A DNA stretch of 64,000 bases from Bemisia tabaci (GCF_918797505.1 NC_092802.1:14830383-14894382), one strand, 5' to 3'. Shown: positions 1-11,359, counted from the stretch's first letter. A program made the numbers and translations. The notes: generated from the letters alone by a model not told the origin.

Positions 1-357
1 GCATTGCGCCCAACACGGTGCGGTCTGCGCGGCGCGGCGGCGGAAGTTAAAATCATCGAACCACATTTATGTTTGTTCTTTCATAATTTTTTCGTTCATT
101 TCTCATGGATGGGAGGCCTTGTCCACACAGAGATAGGTTAACGAAACTTAACTTTCGCGCTATGTTCCGTTAACTTATGCTAGTAGTGTTGACAGGGCTT
201 TCCCAAAAAATGTGTTCAGCACGAGTAAATGCGTCTTATGCACCCCTCCCCTGCTGGCACGGTCACTTGATGGTTTTTATTGAGTTTCAAAACGAATGAG
301 AAGGGGGCGGAAAAATACAGGCGGCCCATGGGCGGCAAGTAGGTGAATCCGGCCCTG
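1..357 (-). mobile_element. Family N hAT-like element, cut by window edge
   Basis: Reverse-complement relative of the element at 57909-58735. The shared order is the GC-rich start, the stretch around the AGATAGGTTA segment, the CCGCCCATGGG-type palindrome near 322-336, and the terminus GAATCCGGCCCTG ending at 357. Only one terminus lies inside the window, so its target duplication cannot be seen. No coding capacity. The family is assigned through the better preserved copy in P450 intron 7. Confidence 0.7.
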
Positions 358-587
358 ATAGTAGCATAATATTGCCACATCAACAGGAAGACCATTTAAA
401 ACGCTCTCGGATCTCCAAAGGCTCAAATAAAAATTACGACAAAAATTTATAAATTTCAAATTTTAGGAAATTTATTCGAGCTTTTTGAAATTTCAATTTC
501 CTTTGCTGGTTATTCAGTACATACGTCCGCCGTCTTTTAGGTCGGATTTTGACGGGGAAATGAGTATCAAAATGCTCACGTCCACTG

Positions 588-730
588 GCGGATCCAGCAA
601 TTTGGCAACCACGGGTTTCCTCCATTTAAACCTATAGAAATATATCGATTCTTGGAGCTCTGGGAAGAATCGATAATTCAACAGACGTTCAAATGGAGGA
701 AACCCGTGGTTGCCAAATTGCTGGATCCGC
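588..730. repeat. Perfect 40-bp-arm hairpin
   Basis: The segment beginning GCGGATCCAGCAATTTGG at 588-627 returns as its exact reverse complement at 691-730, around a ~63-base loop. Apparent reading frames on both strands here share an N-terminal peptide because the arms are identical; this is an inverted-repeat artefact and not a gene. It is probably a small fold-back element or a palindrome left by one. The stretch 358-587 shows no gene or recognisable element. Confidence 0.75.
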
Positions 731-942
731 TTCTGCTCACGTGTCAACTCAAACCACGGTCCATCTCCTCATTCACGGTCATTTAGAGTCCGTCGAATTC
801 GGGAATTCTCGATTCGATCAAACACTCACTCAATCCTCGATATGGTTGACTGCACCCCCATCCCTCCTCCCACTCCCTCCCCGGGGGGACATCCTTAGAA
901 AATCCGCGCACCCAGATTCACTCCCTTCCTCCGCCCCCGTCG

Positions 943-1466
943 CACAGTGGATCGAGTCAATAGGAGAGGTCGGACAAAATTTGGAAACTTTAAACGCCTA
1001 TAACTCCAGGTATACCAGGTTTGAGGTTCTATTCAGGGTGTCTACTAAAACAGGCTGGCCAAAAATCAGTAATTTTTCAGTGCATTCCCAAGAAATTCAG
1101 TACCTCCTCAATATAGAAATTCAGTGCTTTTTCAGTACCTCCAATTGACGAAAATCGAAAATTTTCAAAAATCTGAATTTCTCGCTCAAATTGCGACAAA
1201 AATAGCGAAAATTCCGGACCTTCTCGCGAAATTCCGCCTTTTTTCAGTACTTCCGGACCACCCTTAAAAATCAGTACTGTATTCGGACTTTCCGGAAATT
1301 CCGGACTTGTAGACACCCTGCTAAAAGTGGTTCCACTGGTTTTCTCTTGAAATTTTCTTCCTACAGCACTCTTTGAAATTGAAAATGTGATGAAATAAAC
1401 ATAAAAATTTGCAAATTTAGTCAAAAATTCCATGTCCGACCCCTCTTGCTGACTCGATCCACCGTG
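943..1466. mobile_element. Family D Transib-like element (copy 1)
   Basis: Ends are CACAGTGGATCGAGTCAA at 943 and its reverse complement (CCACCGTG) ending at 1466. Exact 5-bp target duplications CGTCG lie at 938-942 and 1467-1471. A 5-bp GC-rich target and a CACAGTG terminus are what is known for Transib transposons, the relatives of RAG1. Behind the terminal CACAGTG come 23-24 bases and then ACAAAATTT (974-982). No transposase is encoded, so it is non-autonomous. It is interrupted by a family F element at 1034-1320. Confidence 0.7.
1034..1320. mobile_element. Family F element nested in family D
   Basis: Ends CAGGGTGTCTACTAAAACAG and TAGACACCCTG. The flanks CTATT and CTAAA are a decayed 5-bp duplication. 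Intact family D copies read GGTTCTAAAAGT at this point, which matches the left plus right flanks once the insert and one flank copy are removed. Other copies of this family (29787, 6055, 24777) support a 5-bp TSD. Non-coding. Confidence 0.7.
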
Positions 1467-1539
1467 CGTCGGGGGGTTTTCTCTCCCGGCAGAAAAGCAA
1501 TTTAAGCGAGAGTCTCGTCGATTCCAATTCATTTATTCC

Positions 1540-1854
1540 ACTCTCATTTTCGCCGGCTTACGGAGGTGCCGCCTCCCCCCGAGGCCTCCGTTGCCGCGTC
1601 GCTGGATTCCCGCGCTTTTTCGCGGAGGAAAACTGTGTGCTTTTCGGCGATCTGGCAGCGACGCCCGGAAACGGACGGAAACGCTAGCGCCGGCTTTCCT
1701 CAAAGCTCGCCGCTGGCGAGGCGGAACTTTTTGCCCAAGTGCGCTTATTGCGCACTTGCCAAAATGGGTTGTGAAACATCTTGTCCGGGGTTGGACAGAT
1801 TTATGCTAAGTGGAGTACCTTCATGCGGAGATGCGTCTCACAAAGATCCTTAAG

Positions 1855-1910
<56 letters not shown>
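1540..1910 (+). repeat. Possible retroposon tail with 54-base poly(A)
   Basis: A GC-rich block (1560-1730) is followed by ordinary sequence and then an uninterrupted run of 54 A (1857-1910). A long A run after a moderately GC-rich stretch suggests the 3' end of a retroposed transcript or SINE, but I found neither a clear target duplication nor recognisable coding sequence. A simple A microsatellite is the alternative. From 1911 to about 3030 I see no gene or clear element. Confidence 0.35.
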
Positions 1911-1913
<3 letters not shown>

Positions 1914-3027
1914 GGGAAACTTAGGTAGGAGCGGGTCAAAAAGGAGTTGTTACCAACCTTTGGGGGTTAATTACTATCTGCACCTGTTACCAACTTTGCC
2001 TTACAAGTTTAGGGTGAATCTTCAGCTGTAGTTCCGAAAAAATCCGGCTCCGAAATCAGTGATTATTTAAATATCAAAATATATATTTTAAATTCTAGGA
2101 CTCATAAGTTCTAGCAGCAGAACGTCTGGAATGCTTAGAAACAAACGCGAGCTTTGAAAGTTTAATAATAAAAGCTATAACTTTGGTCCCACTTTCTCTT
2201 ATGGGATATCTGTAAGTGAGAGAGAGAGATAGCTCACGGTGGGAGAGAGATATGCAACTGCTGAGAGCGATCACTCGCGATTGGTTGCATCGAGGCCATT
2301 ATGCTTAACCCTATTTTTCTTTGGAATCAAGTTTCAGAGCTTCAGGAATTACTGTTTACGTCTTTTTAGTGTCAATAGGAAGAAGAATGTTAGCTACAAC
2401 TTATGACACTTCGATTTCAGAAATTCCTTTAATTTTCATAAAAGCTCAAGGACTTACGTGAGGCTGTACGGACTCTAATAGCGTGGACCAAAAAATCAAA
2501 ACACAGCGGTGGCGTTCCCTGCGCGGAAAAATTTCTTAATACGCACTGCTGTAGATTCACCTTAAGTTGGAAATTTTTTTTTAATTTGGTTCGCGAAATT
2601 TGCATCCAAACTGGGTAAATACGCCTAACTATATGTGTGCAGTAAAGCTCATGGCGAAACAAAATACAAAATTTCCTATTCTGTAATTCTGAATCATCAG
2701 AGTGCAAAATTCACCCTTTTTTACCCTAAGAGCTTAATGAAGCCTGAGGTGGCAAAGCCAATCAGAAGTGGAGTCGGTAGTTATTCAAAGAAATGAAATA
2801 CGGTAAAAAAATTGCAATATCTCATTTTGGGATGCGTGTTTTCAGAGTTTATACATCGTTGGTGACAGGGAAGGGGGGGATCAGGTTTAGTGATGAAGGA
2901 ATTTCTTTCAAAACACCCCTTTCCTAAATAATTGATCTACACGACAAGCATCACTCATCGACAGGAAACGGTGAATGTTTCTGCTCGTGAGAAAATGTTA
3001 AGTCCCGGAAACGAACGTGCTTTAATT

Positions 3028-3150
3028 GCGATGTATCGATTGATCCGCCCTTTAAACTTACGGTAAAGGATCGATAAACAAGGTGCTTGCAACGAACACC
3101 TAAATAATCGATTCTTTACCATAGCTTCAAATTGAGGAACATCGACAATC
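3028..3150. mobile_element. Family I hAT-like MITE fragment
   Basis: Contains the family core: CGATGTATCGATTGATC, then GATCGATAAACA, then AACGAACACC, then AATCGATTCTTTACCATAGC. Neither CAGTGGCG terminus is preserved, so this is an end-eroded copy. Confidence 0.55.
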
Positions 3151-3439
3151 GATCATTCTCGTCTCGACACCGCAACTCGCACGTTTGCATCTCCTCGATA
3201 GCCAATGGAAGGTCGCGAGGTTTAATGTCTGCTGGAGACAGCGCAATCTTTTCCATAAATGAACGAGAAGAGGAATTCCGCTCGTAGATTCCGAAGAGAA
3301 ACGAGATATGAGTGACGTACAAATATAAGCATTTGTGGAAAACAAATCCATCTGCATAGGCAATCCATAGCAGATACAGTATTTTAGGTGCACTGGGAAA
3401 AAATTTATATCATACGAACCGGATGTGCGCTGTCCTATC

Positions 3440-3679
3440 CTGCCTTGGTATGGAAAAACGCCGTATGAGCCGGCAGGCGTTGCGAAATTTTCATTAGTAA
3501 ATCACGAATTTTCGGGAAAAACTGTGAATATTTTTCCTCCAATTTTCCAGATAATTTGGTTCGCAATTTCGCTGGAAGTTCCTGAAAATTTCAAGGAAAA
3601 ATATCCACAGCTTCCTTCAAGAATAAACATTTAATCGAAGGAAATTTGGCAACTCTTGAATGTTCATACAGCACGGCAG
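3440..3679. mobile_element. Family A fold-back element
   Basis: The left end CTGCCTTGG runs into AAAAACGCCGTATGAGCC; the right end GTTCATACAGCACGGCAG stops at 3679. The flanks TATC and TATT are a 4-bp duplication with one mismatch. The interior has the family-typical GCAATTTC and AATTTTCAAGGAAAAATAT motifs. Non-coding. The first part of the right-hand arm is shortened. Confidence 0.7.
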
Positions 3680-3730
3680 TATTCGGCCGTTCTCTTCGGT
3701 TCACGTAACCGTACTCTTGATTAATGCAAC

Positions 3731-3885
3731 CAGTGGCGCGGCGTGCTTTGCGATACATCGATTGACCTGCCATATAAACCTATGGGGAAGGCTCGACTAT
3801 CAGGGTCTTCGTAACGAACACTTTAATAATCGATTCTGTGCTATGGCTTCAAATGGGGAAATATCGATAATCCGTACAACTAAAT
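3731..3885. mobile_element. Family I hAT-like MITE, right end lost
   Basis: Begins CAGTGGCGCGGCGTGC at 3731 and follows the family through GATACATCGATTGACC and AATCGATTCTGTGCTATGGC. The right CACTG terminus is not recognisable, so no target duplication can be scored. Confidence 0.6.
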
Positions 3886-4055
3886 GCATTCCGGGGCTCA
3901 TTTAGAGATGGTAATACGCCCTTGCGCGTCAGAAGAGCGACGAATTTAGATAGATTCGGCAACACCGCGTTTTAAAGTGATATTGAATCCATCCCCGTTC
4001 TAATAGCACTTTACGTCTGAAGCAGTCTTACAGACATCTCGTAGATGCTGTCAGC

Positions 4056-4070
4056 CCCCCCCCCCCCCCT
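4056..4070. repeat. Poly(C) run
   Basis: About 13 consecutive C. Comparable G or C runs occur at 12381-12393, 21783-21797, 27909-27922 and 41726-41745. No function is assigned. They are slippage-prone and may be assembly-sensitive. Confidence 0.6.
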
Positions 4071-4259
4071 CCCACTTCTAGACGTCTTTCGTCAAGTCAA
4101 CACTTAATTCCTTGGCGGTGGTATTGGGACTGGGTATCGTGAGTACGTGACGATGGTACCAGTCGTCACGTATTCCAGATCAAGACTCGGAACTTTTTTG
4201 ACCGATAAACACGGCATAAATTACAAGGAAAAGAAAGCAGGTTTTTCTGGGATCAACTA

Positions 4260-4627
4260 GATCTGGATACCCTCGTCATGCAGATTATTATAATTGACAG
4301 ACAAAAGCGTTGGACAAAGAGGACGAAGAGGAAATCGAGCGATCCTTGATTGATCCTTTTTTTTAAGTGTGTGTGAGTGTCGCACTAGGTGGTTTAAAAT
4401 TTCCGAGAAAAAACTCAGATCCGTAGAAACATTTTGCCTAACAACAAAACTGCAAAATTTGTGAATATTTTCTCTTGAAATTTTCATATAATTAAGATCT
4501 TGTCATGAATAAAATTGTCTGAGGAAACAAAGGTGAAATATGCGCATATAACCCTGAATCCTACTTAATCCAAGGAAAGTTGGCAACGCCTGAAGACTCA
4601 TGAAGCGTTCTTCCTTAGCACGGCAGT
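4260..4627. mobile_element. Old family A copy
   Basis: Right end well kept: GGCAACGCCTGAAGACTCAT, then GCGTTCTTCCTTAGCACGGCAG ending at 4627. The left part is diverged, with only GTGAATATTTTCTCTTGAAA-type interior motifs recognisable, so the left limit is approximate. Confidence 0.45.
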
Positions 4628-4649
4628 GATCCCTTTCAAAAAGTCTCTC

Positions 4650-5264
4650 AAGAAAGGAGGTAACAAAATTTTGCTGTATAATCAAATATTAAAACCTATA
4701 TGGCAGTATGCTTCACAACTATGGGGTTGTGCAAGCAAATCTAATATAAATAAGGTAGAAAGATTCCAGTCGAAGGTTCTACGAGAAATTATTGGAGTAC
4801 CATGGTTCGTAAGGAACGAAGACATAAGGAGAGAATTAGAGGTACCCACGGTTAGACAAGTAATTGCTGAGACAACGAAGAGATATGAATGTCGTATTGA
4901 AAAGCATATCAATGTAGAGGCTTTAAACCTTTTAGATAGTACAATACCTGTGAAAAGGTTAAAAAGGTGGGAGACCTTTGAACTCCCATCAAGATTTAAG
5001 TAGTCTGTAAGGTATGAGTGAGAGTGTGAATGGAGTGTGAATGAGGGTGAAAGGAAGAATGCAAAACCATTAAACTAAAAACCTTTATGTTATAATACAT
5101 TTAAGAAAGAAGGCAGAGAATTTACAATTCCTGTTCTTTTAGATAATCATAGTATTATCTAACGTTAACATATAAAATTAATGCAGTTTGTTAAGTTTTA
5201 GTTTTAAGCCACGTAGATAGATACAAGAAACACTTGTAGCAGTTACGATATATTTAAATAAAAT

Positions 5265-5304
<40 letters not shown>

Positions 5305-5313
5305 AAGGAGGTA
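4650..5313 (+). mobile_element. 5'-truncated Jockey-type LINE insertion
   Basis: The insert is bounded by a 13-bp direct repeat AAGAAAGGAGGTA at 4650-4662 and 5301-5313. It ends in a poly(A) tail (about 5272-5300) preceded by an AATAAA signal at 5257-5262. The body carries the C-terminal end of a reverse-transcriptase ORF (4665-5003) and about 270 bases of 3' untranslated sequence. The direct repeat plus A tail is the hallmark of target-primed reverse transcription; the missing 5' part is the usual LINE truncation. A second, antisense fragment of the same family lies at 52057-52616. Confidence 0.88.
4665..5003 (+). pseudogene. LINE ORF2 C-terminal fragment
   Basis: About 112 residues in one frame, ending at a TAG. 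Motifs typical of the C-terminal region downstream of the RT domain in Jockey-clade LINE ORF2 proteins are visible: ILKPIWQYASQLWGCASKSN, then RFQSKVLREI, then PWFVRNEDIRRELEVPTV, then PVKRLKRWE. The catalytic RT palm and the endonuclease are absent because the insertion is 5'-truncated, so it is not a functional gene. The frame runs on upstream into flanking host sequence to an ATG at 4626, which is chance. Few changes have accumulated, suggesting a fairly young insertion. Confidence 0.85.
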
Positions 5314-5321
5314 CACGAGTA

Positions 5322-5574
5322 CTGCCGTGCTAGGGAAAAACGCCGTATGAGCCTTCAGATGTTGCCAAGTTTCCTCCGATAAAAACCGAACTTACTGGGA
5401 AAATTGTGAATATTATTTTCCAAAAATTTCAGACAATTTTGTACGCAATTTAATCTAAAATACCTGAAAATTTCAAGGAAAAATATGCATGAATGTTGTC
5501 AAAAATACATGTTTTATCAAGAGAAATTTGGCAACTCTCGAATGTTCATACGGCGTTCTTCCTTAGCACGGCAG
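5322..5574. mobile_element. Family A fold-back element, intact ends
   Basis: Starts CTGCCGTGCTAGGGAAAAAC and ends TTAGCACGGCAG, with exact 4-bp duplications AGTA at 5318-5321 and 5575-5578. About 250 bp, non-coding; the arms are ~50 bp imperfect inverted repeats. Together with the copies at 28022, 29471, 24719 and 59246 this fixes the family boundaries. Confidence 0.85.
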
Positions 5575-6054
5575 AGTACAAATCAACATAAAAATCACTC
5601 GCGGACATCATTAAGCATGAGCAGGATAAGAGACCCTTTTTAGTCTACTTCGTTAGTTGCCTTTCAAAGAAACCATTTCAAAAAAAGTACTACTTTGAAA
5701 AAGTGACTAAAGTCACGAACAAGCTTACTAATCGTAAAGTTCCGCCCGCCCCCCTCCCCCTTGCCAGAATAGTTCATAGTCCGCCTTTGACATCCCCATG
5801 GCATCACCCTCCCTCCCTCTACTGCGAGCCTATTACACCCTCTTAGCGAAACATCGCGCTAATCGAGTTGGGCGCAAAATTATCCCCTCATGTCGCGCTC
5901 CAAGTGCCTTCGATGAAACTTTAAAAATGTCTACCCACTCCGAGTGCTCCGTCGACGAACAAGTTCCCGCGCCGGGAAGTTGTCTCGGTCGGGAAAACTC
6001 CGATCATAGTTGCCAGATTTCGCTGAAAATCAGCATAAATGGATCGTAGTCGAT

Positions 6055-7278
6055 TAGGGTGTCTACTAAAACAGTCTGGCCAAAAATCAGTACTTTTTCG
6101 GTACATTTCCAAGAAATTCTGTACCTCCTTAACAGAGTAACCCTGGTAAAAATTGGCGATTAGAGCTGCGTTTCAAAATATCATAGGAATTCTTATAGCC
6201 GGCTAAAGAAGGCTACAGAAAATAATATAACTGGCTGTAGAATGCGGAGAAAATAATACGGCCGGGCTATAGGAAGCGATAAAAAATTATGCAGCCGGGC
6301 TATAGTTCCTATCGCCGGGCTTTACACTTTATCGCCTGGCTGTTGCTTTTTCGCCATCGATTATAAAAGGCTATAAGAAATTGTGTAGAAATTCGTGTGC
6401 TTTGGAAATCATTAAGTTTGATACGGAACCACCTTAATATTTACAAAACACACGTTACATTTTCCTTTAATACATACTTTTTTTATCAATTAAAACGAAA
6501 ATAATACATACAGGATGTGCAAACATTTCAAAATCATGAGTTGAATAACGCTGACTCCGCCAGATTAAATATTAGAGCCTAACACAAAGCGGAGCGGCGA
6601 CGCACTGGCGCCTACAAACCTAACAGGGATACTTCACGCATTGCGCAACGCGTGAAGTATTCCTGTTAGGTTTGTAGGCACCAATGCGCGTTTCGCGCTG
6701 GCTGCCCGCCTGCCGCACCGCAGCGTGCCACGGCGCTTGAAGCAACTATTTCAAACCAGAGGTATTGTACAGTGTCATACGAAACTGAAGGTGCTCTAAT
6801 ATAATAGGAATGGCAGGCATCCATCAAAAATACGGAGCTTTCCTCGCAAAATAAATCAAATACTACGGCCCAAAAAGAGAGCAGTGGTCCAAAAACTCAC
6901 TAAGTCCTAGCATCCGTAATTAGCGCGTTTAGCATACACTTTATCGCCTGGCTGTGATTTGCTTAATCGCCATCGGCTATAAAAGGCTATAAGATATTGT
7001 GTAGCCGGCTATAGAAGCTATTGGAAATCTTACAGCCGGCCGTAGGTCTATGGTATTTTGGAACACAGATTCTACTGCCAATTTTTACTAGGGAATCTAG
7101 TACTTTTTCAGTAGCTACAACTGACGAAATTCGGAAAATGTCACAGATTTGATTTTCTCGCTCAAATTGCGACCAAAATGACAAAAATTCAGGACCTTCT
7201 TGCGGAATTTCCGTTCTTTTTACGGAAATAAGAACTATTTTCGGACTTTCCGGAAATTTTGGACTTGTAGATACCCTG
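6055..7278. mobile_element. Family F element hosting family G
   Basis: Ends TAGGGTGTCTACTAAAACAG at 6055 and GACTTGTAGATACCCTG at 7278, with exact 5-bp target duplications TCGAT at 6050-6054 and 7279-7283. Subterminal CAGTACTTTTTC motifs match the copy at 1034-1320. Most of its length is the nested family G element at 6141-7093. The stretch 5579-6049 to its left has no supported gene. Confidence 0.8.
6141..7093. mobile_element. Family G fold-back element (copy 1)
   Basis: Ends CCCTGGTAAAAATTGGCGAT and GCCAATTTTTACTAGGG with a 2-bp duplication AA. The family F paralogue at 1034 supplies the uninterrupted site. Subterminal repeats of a TATAGCCGGCTA type line both arms. The centre (about 6612-6690) is a strong hairpin built from the family H motif GCGTGAAGTATTCCTGTTAG. 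Non-coding. The second copy, at 55841-56798, is in the opposite orientation. Confidence 0.8.
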
Positions 7279-7283
7279 TCGAT

Positions 7284-9040
7284 ACATCAAACAGGTGAGA
7301 TGGTATCAATGTCGATTTGGTTATGAGTATAAAATGGAAATGAAAAGTGAAATTGTTAGGAATTTTCTCATTTTCAGCATTCCTAACTTAAAAACTAAAA
7401 CTTTGGTTTGAGGTTATGTTCTTTTGTTTTGAACCAAACGATTCATCGAACCATTATCGAATACGATCTATTGCCATAAGACTCATTCTAGAAAAATGTT
7501 GATTTTCAACGATATCTGGCAATGATGCCTCCAAGGCACTGCGCTGGATACGGCAGAAAGGTACAAATTTGTCTCGTGAGCTGCCGCGAAGGAAAATTAG
7601 ACGGCGTTAACCAGAATCAACCTGGCTGTTGCCTTATGAGTCTATTGCAAACTTTTAGAGCGAAAAAAAAAATGTTTATTTTAGAGGACTGTTCGAAAAT
7701 CAAGATGAGCACATACGGAAAGTCTAAAATCCTCTCTATTCTAATAAAATTTACGCTAATAAAAATCGCTAATAAAAATTTACGCTAATTTTTCTAATAA
7801 AGTTCTTTAATATAAATTTTTAATTAAATTTATTTTTTCTTTTCATTTTTAAGACGCTCGATGGACGGGGTGAGGAAAGAGAGTAAGACGGTCCAAAGGT
7901 TGACTTCCAAAGAAGGAATCAAAATTCAGAGTAAGGAGAAAGTCATTAAGAACATTGTTCGGCGGGAAATTTTTCTTTGAAACATCGTTTTGTCTTTCGA
8001 TTAAAATTATTTGCTCATTAAACCGCCAACGGGCGATTTAGACAATTTCTCTGGCCGCGATCGCGGCCAGGGGGCGGAGCTCCCTGGTACACCGATAACT
8101 CCTCAATCTGTGTAAGAAGTTGTTCCTTTTTTTGGGTTTTCCAATTTAATTTCTATAAGTACACAGCGTGATCCATAAGTCCCGCACTACTACCGGCACC
8201 GGGCATCACCCCTGTAAACTTTTTAGAAAATTGAGGATAAGAATGGAAATTTTGTAACCACTTTTAGTTCATAGATAAAGATTTTAGGAGACCCTCAAAA
8301 CGTCAAAAGGATCATCCCGAAAAGGAACTAGGGCCCCGAGGGTTAAAGATGATGCAGGACTTTTCGATCACTCTGTACACGGTAAAGAAAATGATACATC
8401 TGTATGACCCCGGCTGTGTATTTTGATAATAACATGATACTATCAAAAGTAAGTACTTTCACGAATAATTGATTAGAATATTCAACGGTTTCAGTGAATT
8501 CATTTCGTTTATGATTTAACTCACCACAATTTCGTTACAATATGAGGATGAGAATAATGGAATGCTCCCTTACCTGAAACAGAGGAAAGACAGAGAGAGA
8601 TTAGTAAAATTGAAGCACTGAACAAATAGATTACATTTTGCGGTAAGGAACTATTTCTGGCTTGAGATAGAATATAAGTGCAATTAGTTTCCCCATGCAG
8701 ATGAGCGCTTTTATGGATGAACCAGAAAAAGCGATTCCGTGTTGCATAGTTGTTACATCGAAAGTTTGCTGAGAACGTAAGCGCGATGTAAACAAACGGA
8801 ACATATTTCTAAACAATAGCGGAATGGACGATTGAACGCACGGCGATTATGCGATAACTTTTCGGGCTCGAATGCAGGCCTTCTTGCCGTCCTTTTGAAT
8901 TGAAGGCAGCACGGGGCAACAATAAGATGACACCTAGCAAAGTGCCAGGAACATACACGGCGTCTATGAGATAACTATACAAGCACGAATGCCGGTCATA
9001 TTGCCGTCCTCTGAACTTGAAGGCGAAACACACACGAACA
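7284..9040. other. No gene or clear element seen
   Basis: AT-rich sequence with only short chance reading frames (the longest about 90-100 codons, with no recognisable domain). A T/A-rich patch at 7740-7850 contains short CTAATAAAA-type repeats. No structural RNA was recognised. Confidence 0.5.
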
Positions 9041-9546
9041 ATACAGATGTTGCATGTGTGAGGAATTTGCGATTTGACTTCTGATTTTTGCGTAAAAGAT
9101 TGCGAGAAACACGATGGTGCCACTGGTTATCTCTGAAATCAGCTCCCATGCTCAAAAAAAGCTCTCAAGATGAGGCCAAAATGGAGGGGATATCCCACGC
9201 TATCCTCAGAGTCCACCTCTACATCAAGACAAACTCTCCATGCAAAGATAGGGAGCGAATACATTAGCAGGGTTGCCGTGTTTTCAGTTGTGGAGTCCCC
9301 AAATAAAGTGGCAGCCCTGTCAATGTATTTGCTCCCTACCTTTGCATGGAGAGTTTGTATTGATGTAGAGTGGGACTCTCAGGATAGCGTGGAATATCCC
9401 CACCATTTTGGCCTCAACTTGAGAGCTGTTTTTGAGCTTGGGAGTTGATTTCAGAGAAAACCAGTGGTACCATCGTGTTTCTCGCAAACTTTTACAAAAG
9501 AATCAATAGTCAAATTGCAAATTTCACACACATGCAACATCTCCAT
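9041..9546. mobile_element. Family C fold-back element (copy 1)
   Basis: Arms begin CAGATGTTGCATGTGTGAGG and end CACACATGCAACATCTCC, with AT on both outer sides. The arms contain GCGAGAAACACGATGGTGCC and, further in, AAGATAGGGAGC, and return in reverse complement around a short centre with CCCCAAATAAAGTGGCAGCC. About 500 bp. Long overlapping reading frames on both strands are consequences of the inverted repeat. Confidence 0.85.
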
Positions 9547-10765
9547 TGTGAAGTAAGGAGTGCATTTCAGACTTTGCCGATGCGCTCATCGTGATTTTCG
9601 AGATACTTTCTATGAGTAACAACTCTAATTTTTGCTCTAGCAAAAGTTTGCAACAGGCCCATGGCTAGATCAGCTTTTGCCTCGGTTACGGGCCACGTCA
9701 CGCGTTGAGATAAAGTCAGAAAACGAGAGGAGAACGTTCACGTATGAAATATTTTAAACCCTCCCGATTGAATAAAGTGTGTGCACGGCTGAAAGTGAGA
9801 GATAGAGGGAAAATCATGTCACCGATTCATGGTGTCTACTTGCCTGGAAAATAGAGGAAACCGGAATAAATTGGGGAGATAAAAGTAACCAAACAATTTC
9901 AGGGAAAATTGAAGCGTCTTCTTCTCCGTTCTGCTTTCAACTTTTCGACCTCGTTTTAAGAAAACAAAAAAGAAGAAGAAACGGTATAAAGACAGTATCT
10001 AGGAAGTTTGACCATTTCAAGAGTATTTGTACGTTTTTCCTGACATTTCTGGCTAGGTTGCCGATCATAAGGAAAAAAGTACCCGCAAACGCAGGATATT
10101 TGGACTTTCGGACACGTTGCTATTGGGAAATAAAATTTCTGGATCAGCTTACAGGGAATGTAAATACAATTATTTTCCCTACGGACATAAGTGTTTTTAT
10201 GGAAATCCTAATTGCAAAATGCGGTCTATTTGAAAATGTGCGGTAGGGACCACGCAAATTAACGGATTAAGGATAGGATTCTACTTTTTTTGTCTTCTCT
10301 TCAAAATTACTCTTTCAGGATAGTGAGTCATCGTGAATTTTGGACCGGTTCACCGAAATATCAAATCTATTCATGTAAATGTATCTCGTGCGCACAACAG
10401 CTTTTCTTGGCTGAAATTACGAATGAAATACTTTAAAGTATGCTAGTTTAGACTGCTGAAGTGCTGACCGAGAAAATAAAGCTGAAAGATAGACAGGTAG
10501 TTGGGTGGGTGGGTCGTTAGGTTACTTATGGGAGAGGTTAGGTAGTTTAAGGTAACCTAAGTTACGTTGGTAACGTTAAGTCACGTTAGGTCACGTGACG
10601 ACCTAGAGATCAGGTGAGGATACGTGTGAATGCATGAGGAATTTGAGAACGAAATGGCTCCGAGCGGTAGACGAAAAGACTCTCGGTTTTTGAAGCCGAC
10701 TCCCTGATTTTCCTTGAAATTTTTCATTCCCTGATGAATCCCTGTTTTCCCGGTCCTAGACACCA
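9547..10765. other. No gene seen; short GTTAGGT-rich patch
   Basis: No supported gene. Around 10515-10605 a patch repeats GGTTA, TTAGGT and CACGTTA irregularly. It is not a telomeric array, because the unit is neither constant nor tandem. An 'ends of spliced gene' reading of 10058-10246 has no support. Confidence 0.45.
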
Positions 10766-11165
10766 CACTGTTAAAAATCCCGGCGCGAAATTCACGCTCA
10801 CTCAGTTGCTATTTTGACTACCTGTTACTCTGAGTGCATGGATCCGGCGCGAAATAAGCTCGGCGCGAATTTCGCGCTCTGGCGGGAGTGAGAATCTGAC
10901 AAACAAACGTCAAACGGAACTGCCGCAGCATGGACTTGAACTCGAGTCGCAGTGGTGATAGACGAATGCGCTACCGCTTTGCCATTCGGCGCTCGTACCA
11001 GGAGGCCCTGAATTCACGCTACTTGAGGTACCTCAACTAATTCGTCCGTCGTTGGTAATATTTACGCTCTGATCTATTCACTCAGAGTACGGCGCGAAAT
11101 TCACGCTAGATTTTTTCTTTCACGCCGGCTCTTCACTCAGAGTAAATCATTGATTTTTAACAGCG
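10766..11165. mobile_element. Inverted-end element carrying a tRNA-like core
   Basis: Left end CACTGTTAAAAATC (from about 10766) and right end GATTTTTAACAGCG (to about 11165) are inverted repeats. Inside, GGCGCGAAATTCACGCT and ACTCTGAGTG-type motifs recur in inverted orientation. The middle (10924-10991) is tRNA-like on the minus strand. TIR-bounded elements normally use no Pol III promoter, so this may be a SINE trapped in, or mobilised with, a DNA transposon. The target duplication was not resolved. Confidence 0.5.
10924..10991 (-). repeat. tRNA-like Pol III promoter region (SINE-like)
   Basis: Read on the minus strand it has an A-box-like TGGCAAAGCGGTAGCGC and a B box GAGTTCAAGTCC matching GWTCRANNC, at tRNA-like spacing. 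The acceptor and D stems do not pair convincingly, so it is not called a functional tRNA. It resembles the head of a tRNA-derived SINE. Confidence 0.55.
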
Positions 11166-11359
11166 CACGCTTAAACCGAACTAAAAATAACTTCCATCTC
11201 CTATAAGTCGTTAAAGCTGCGTTCTATGCACTATATTCAAATTCTGCGATGCAACGCACTCGAATTTCCGACCGCGCAAAAAAAACTTAATCCGCCCAAA
11301 TCCGGCTTTGGAACTTCGCCGCTGCTCTCGGGCGGCGGAACACCGAAAAAGCACTTTCC

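Noticed and set aside
10512..10605. TTAGGT-rich patch, possible interstitial telomere repeats
   Set aside because: The motif is irregular (GGTTA, TTAGGT, CACGTTA) and not a constant tandem TTAGG array.
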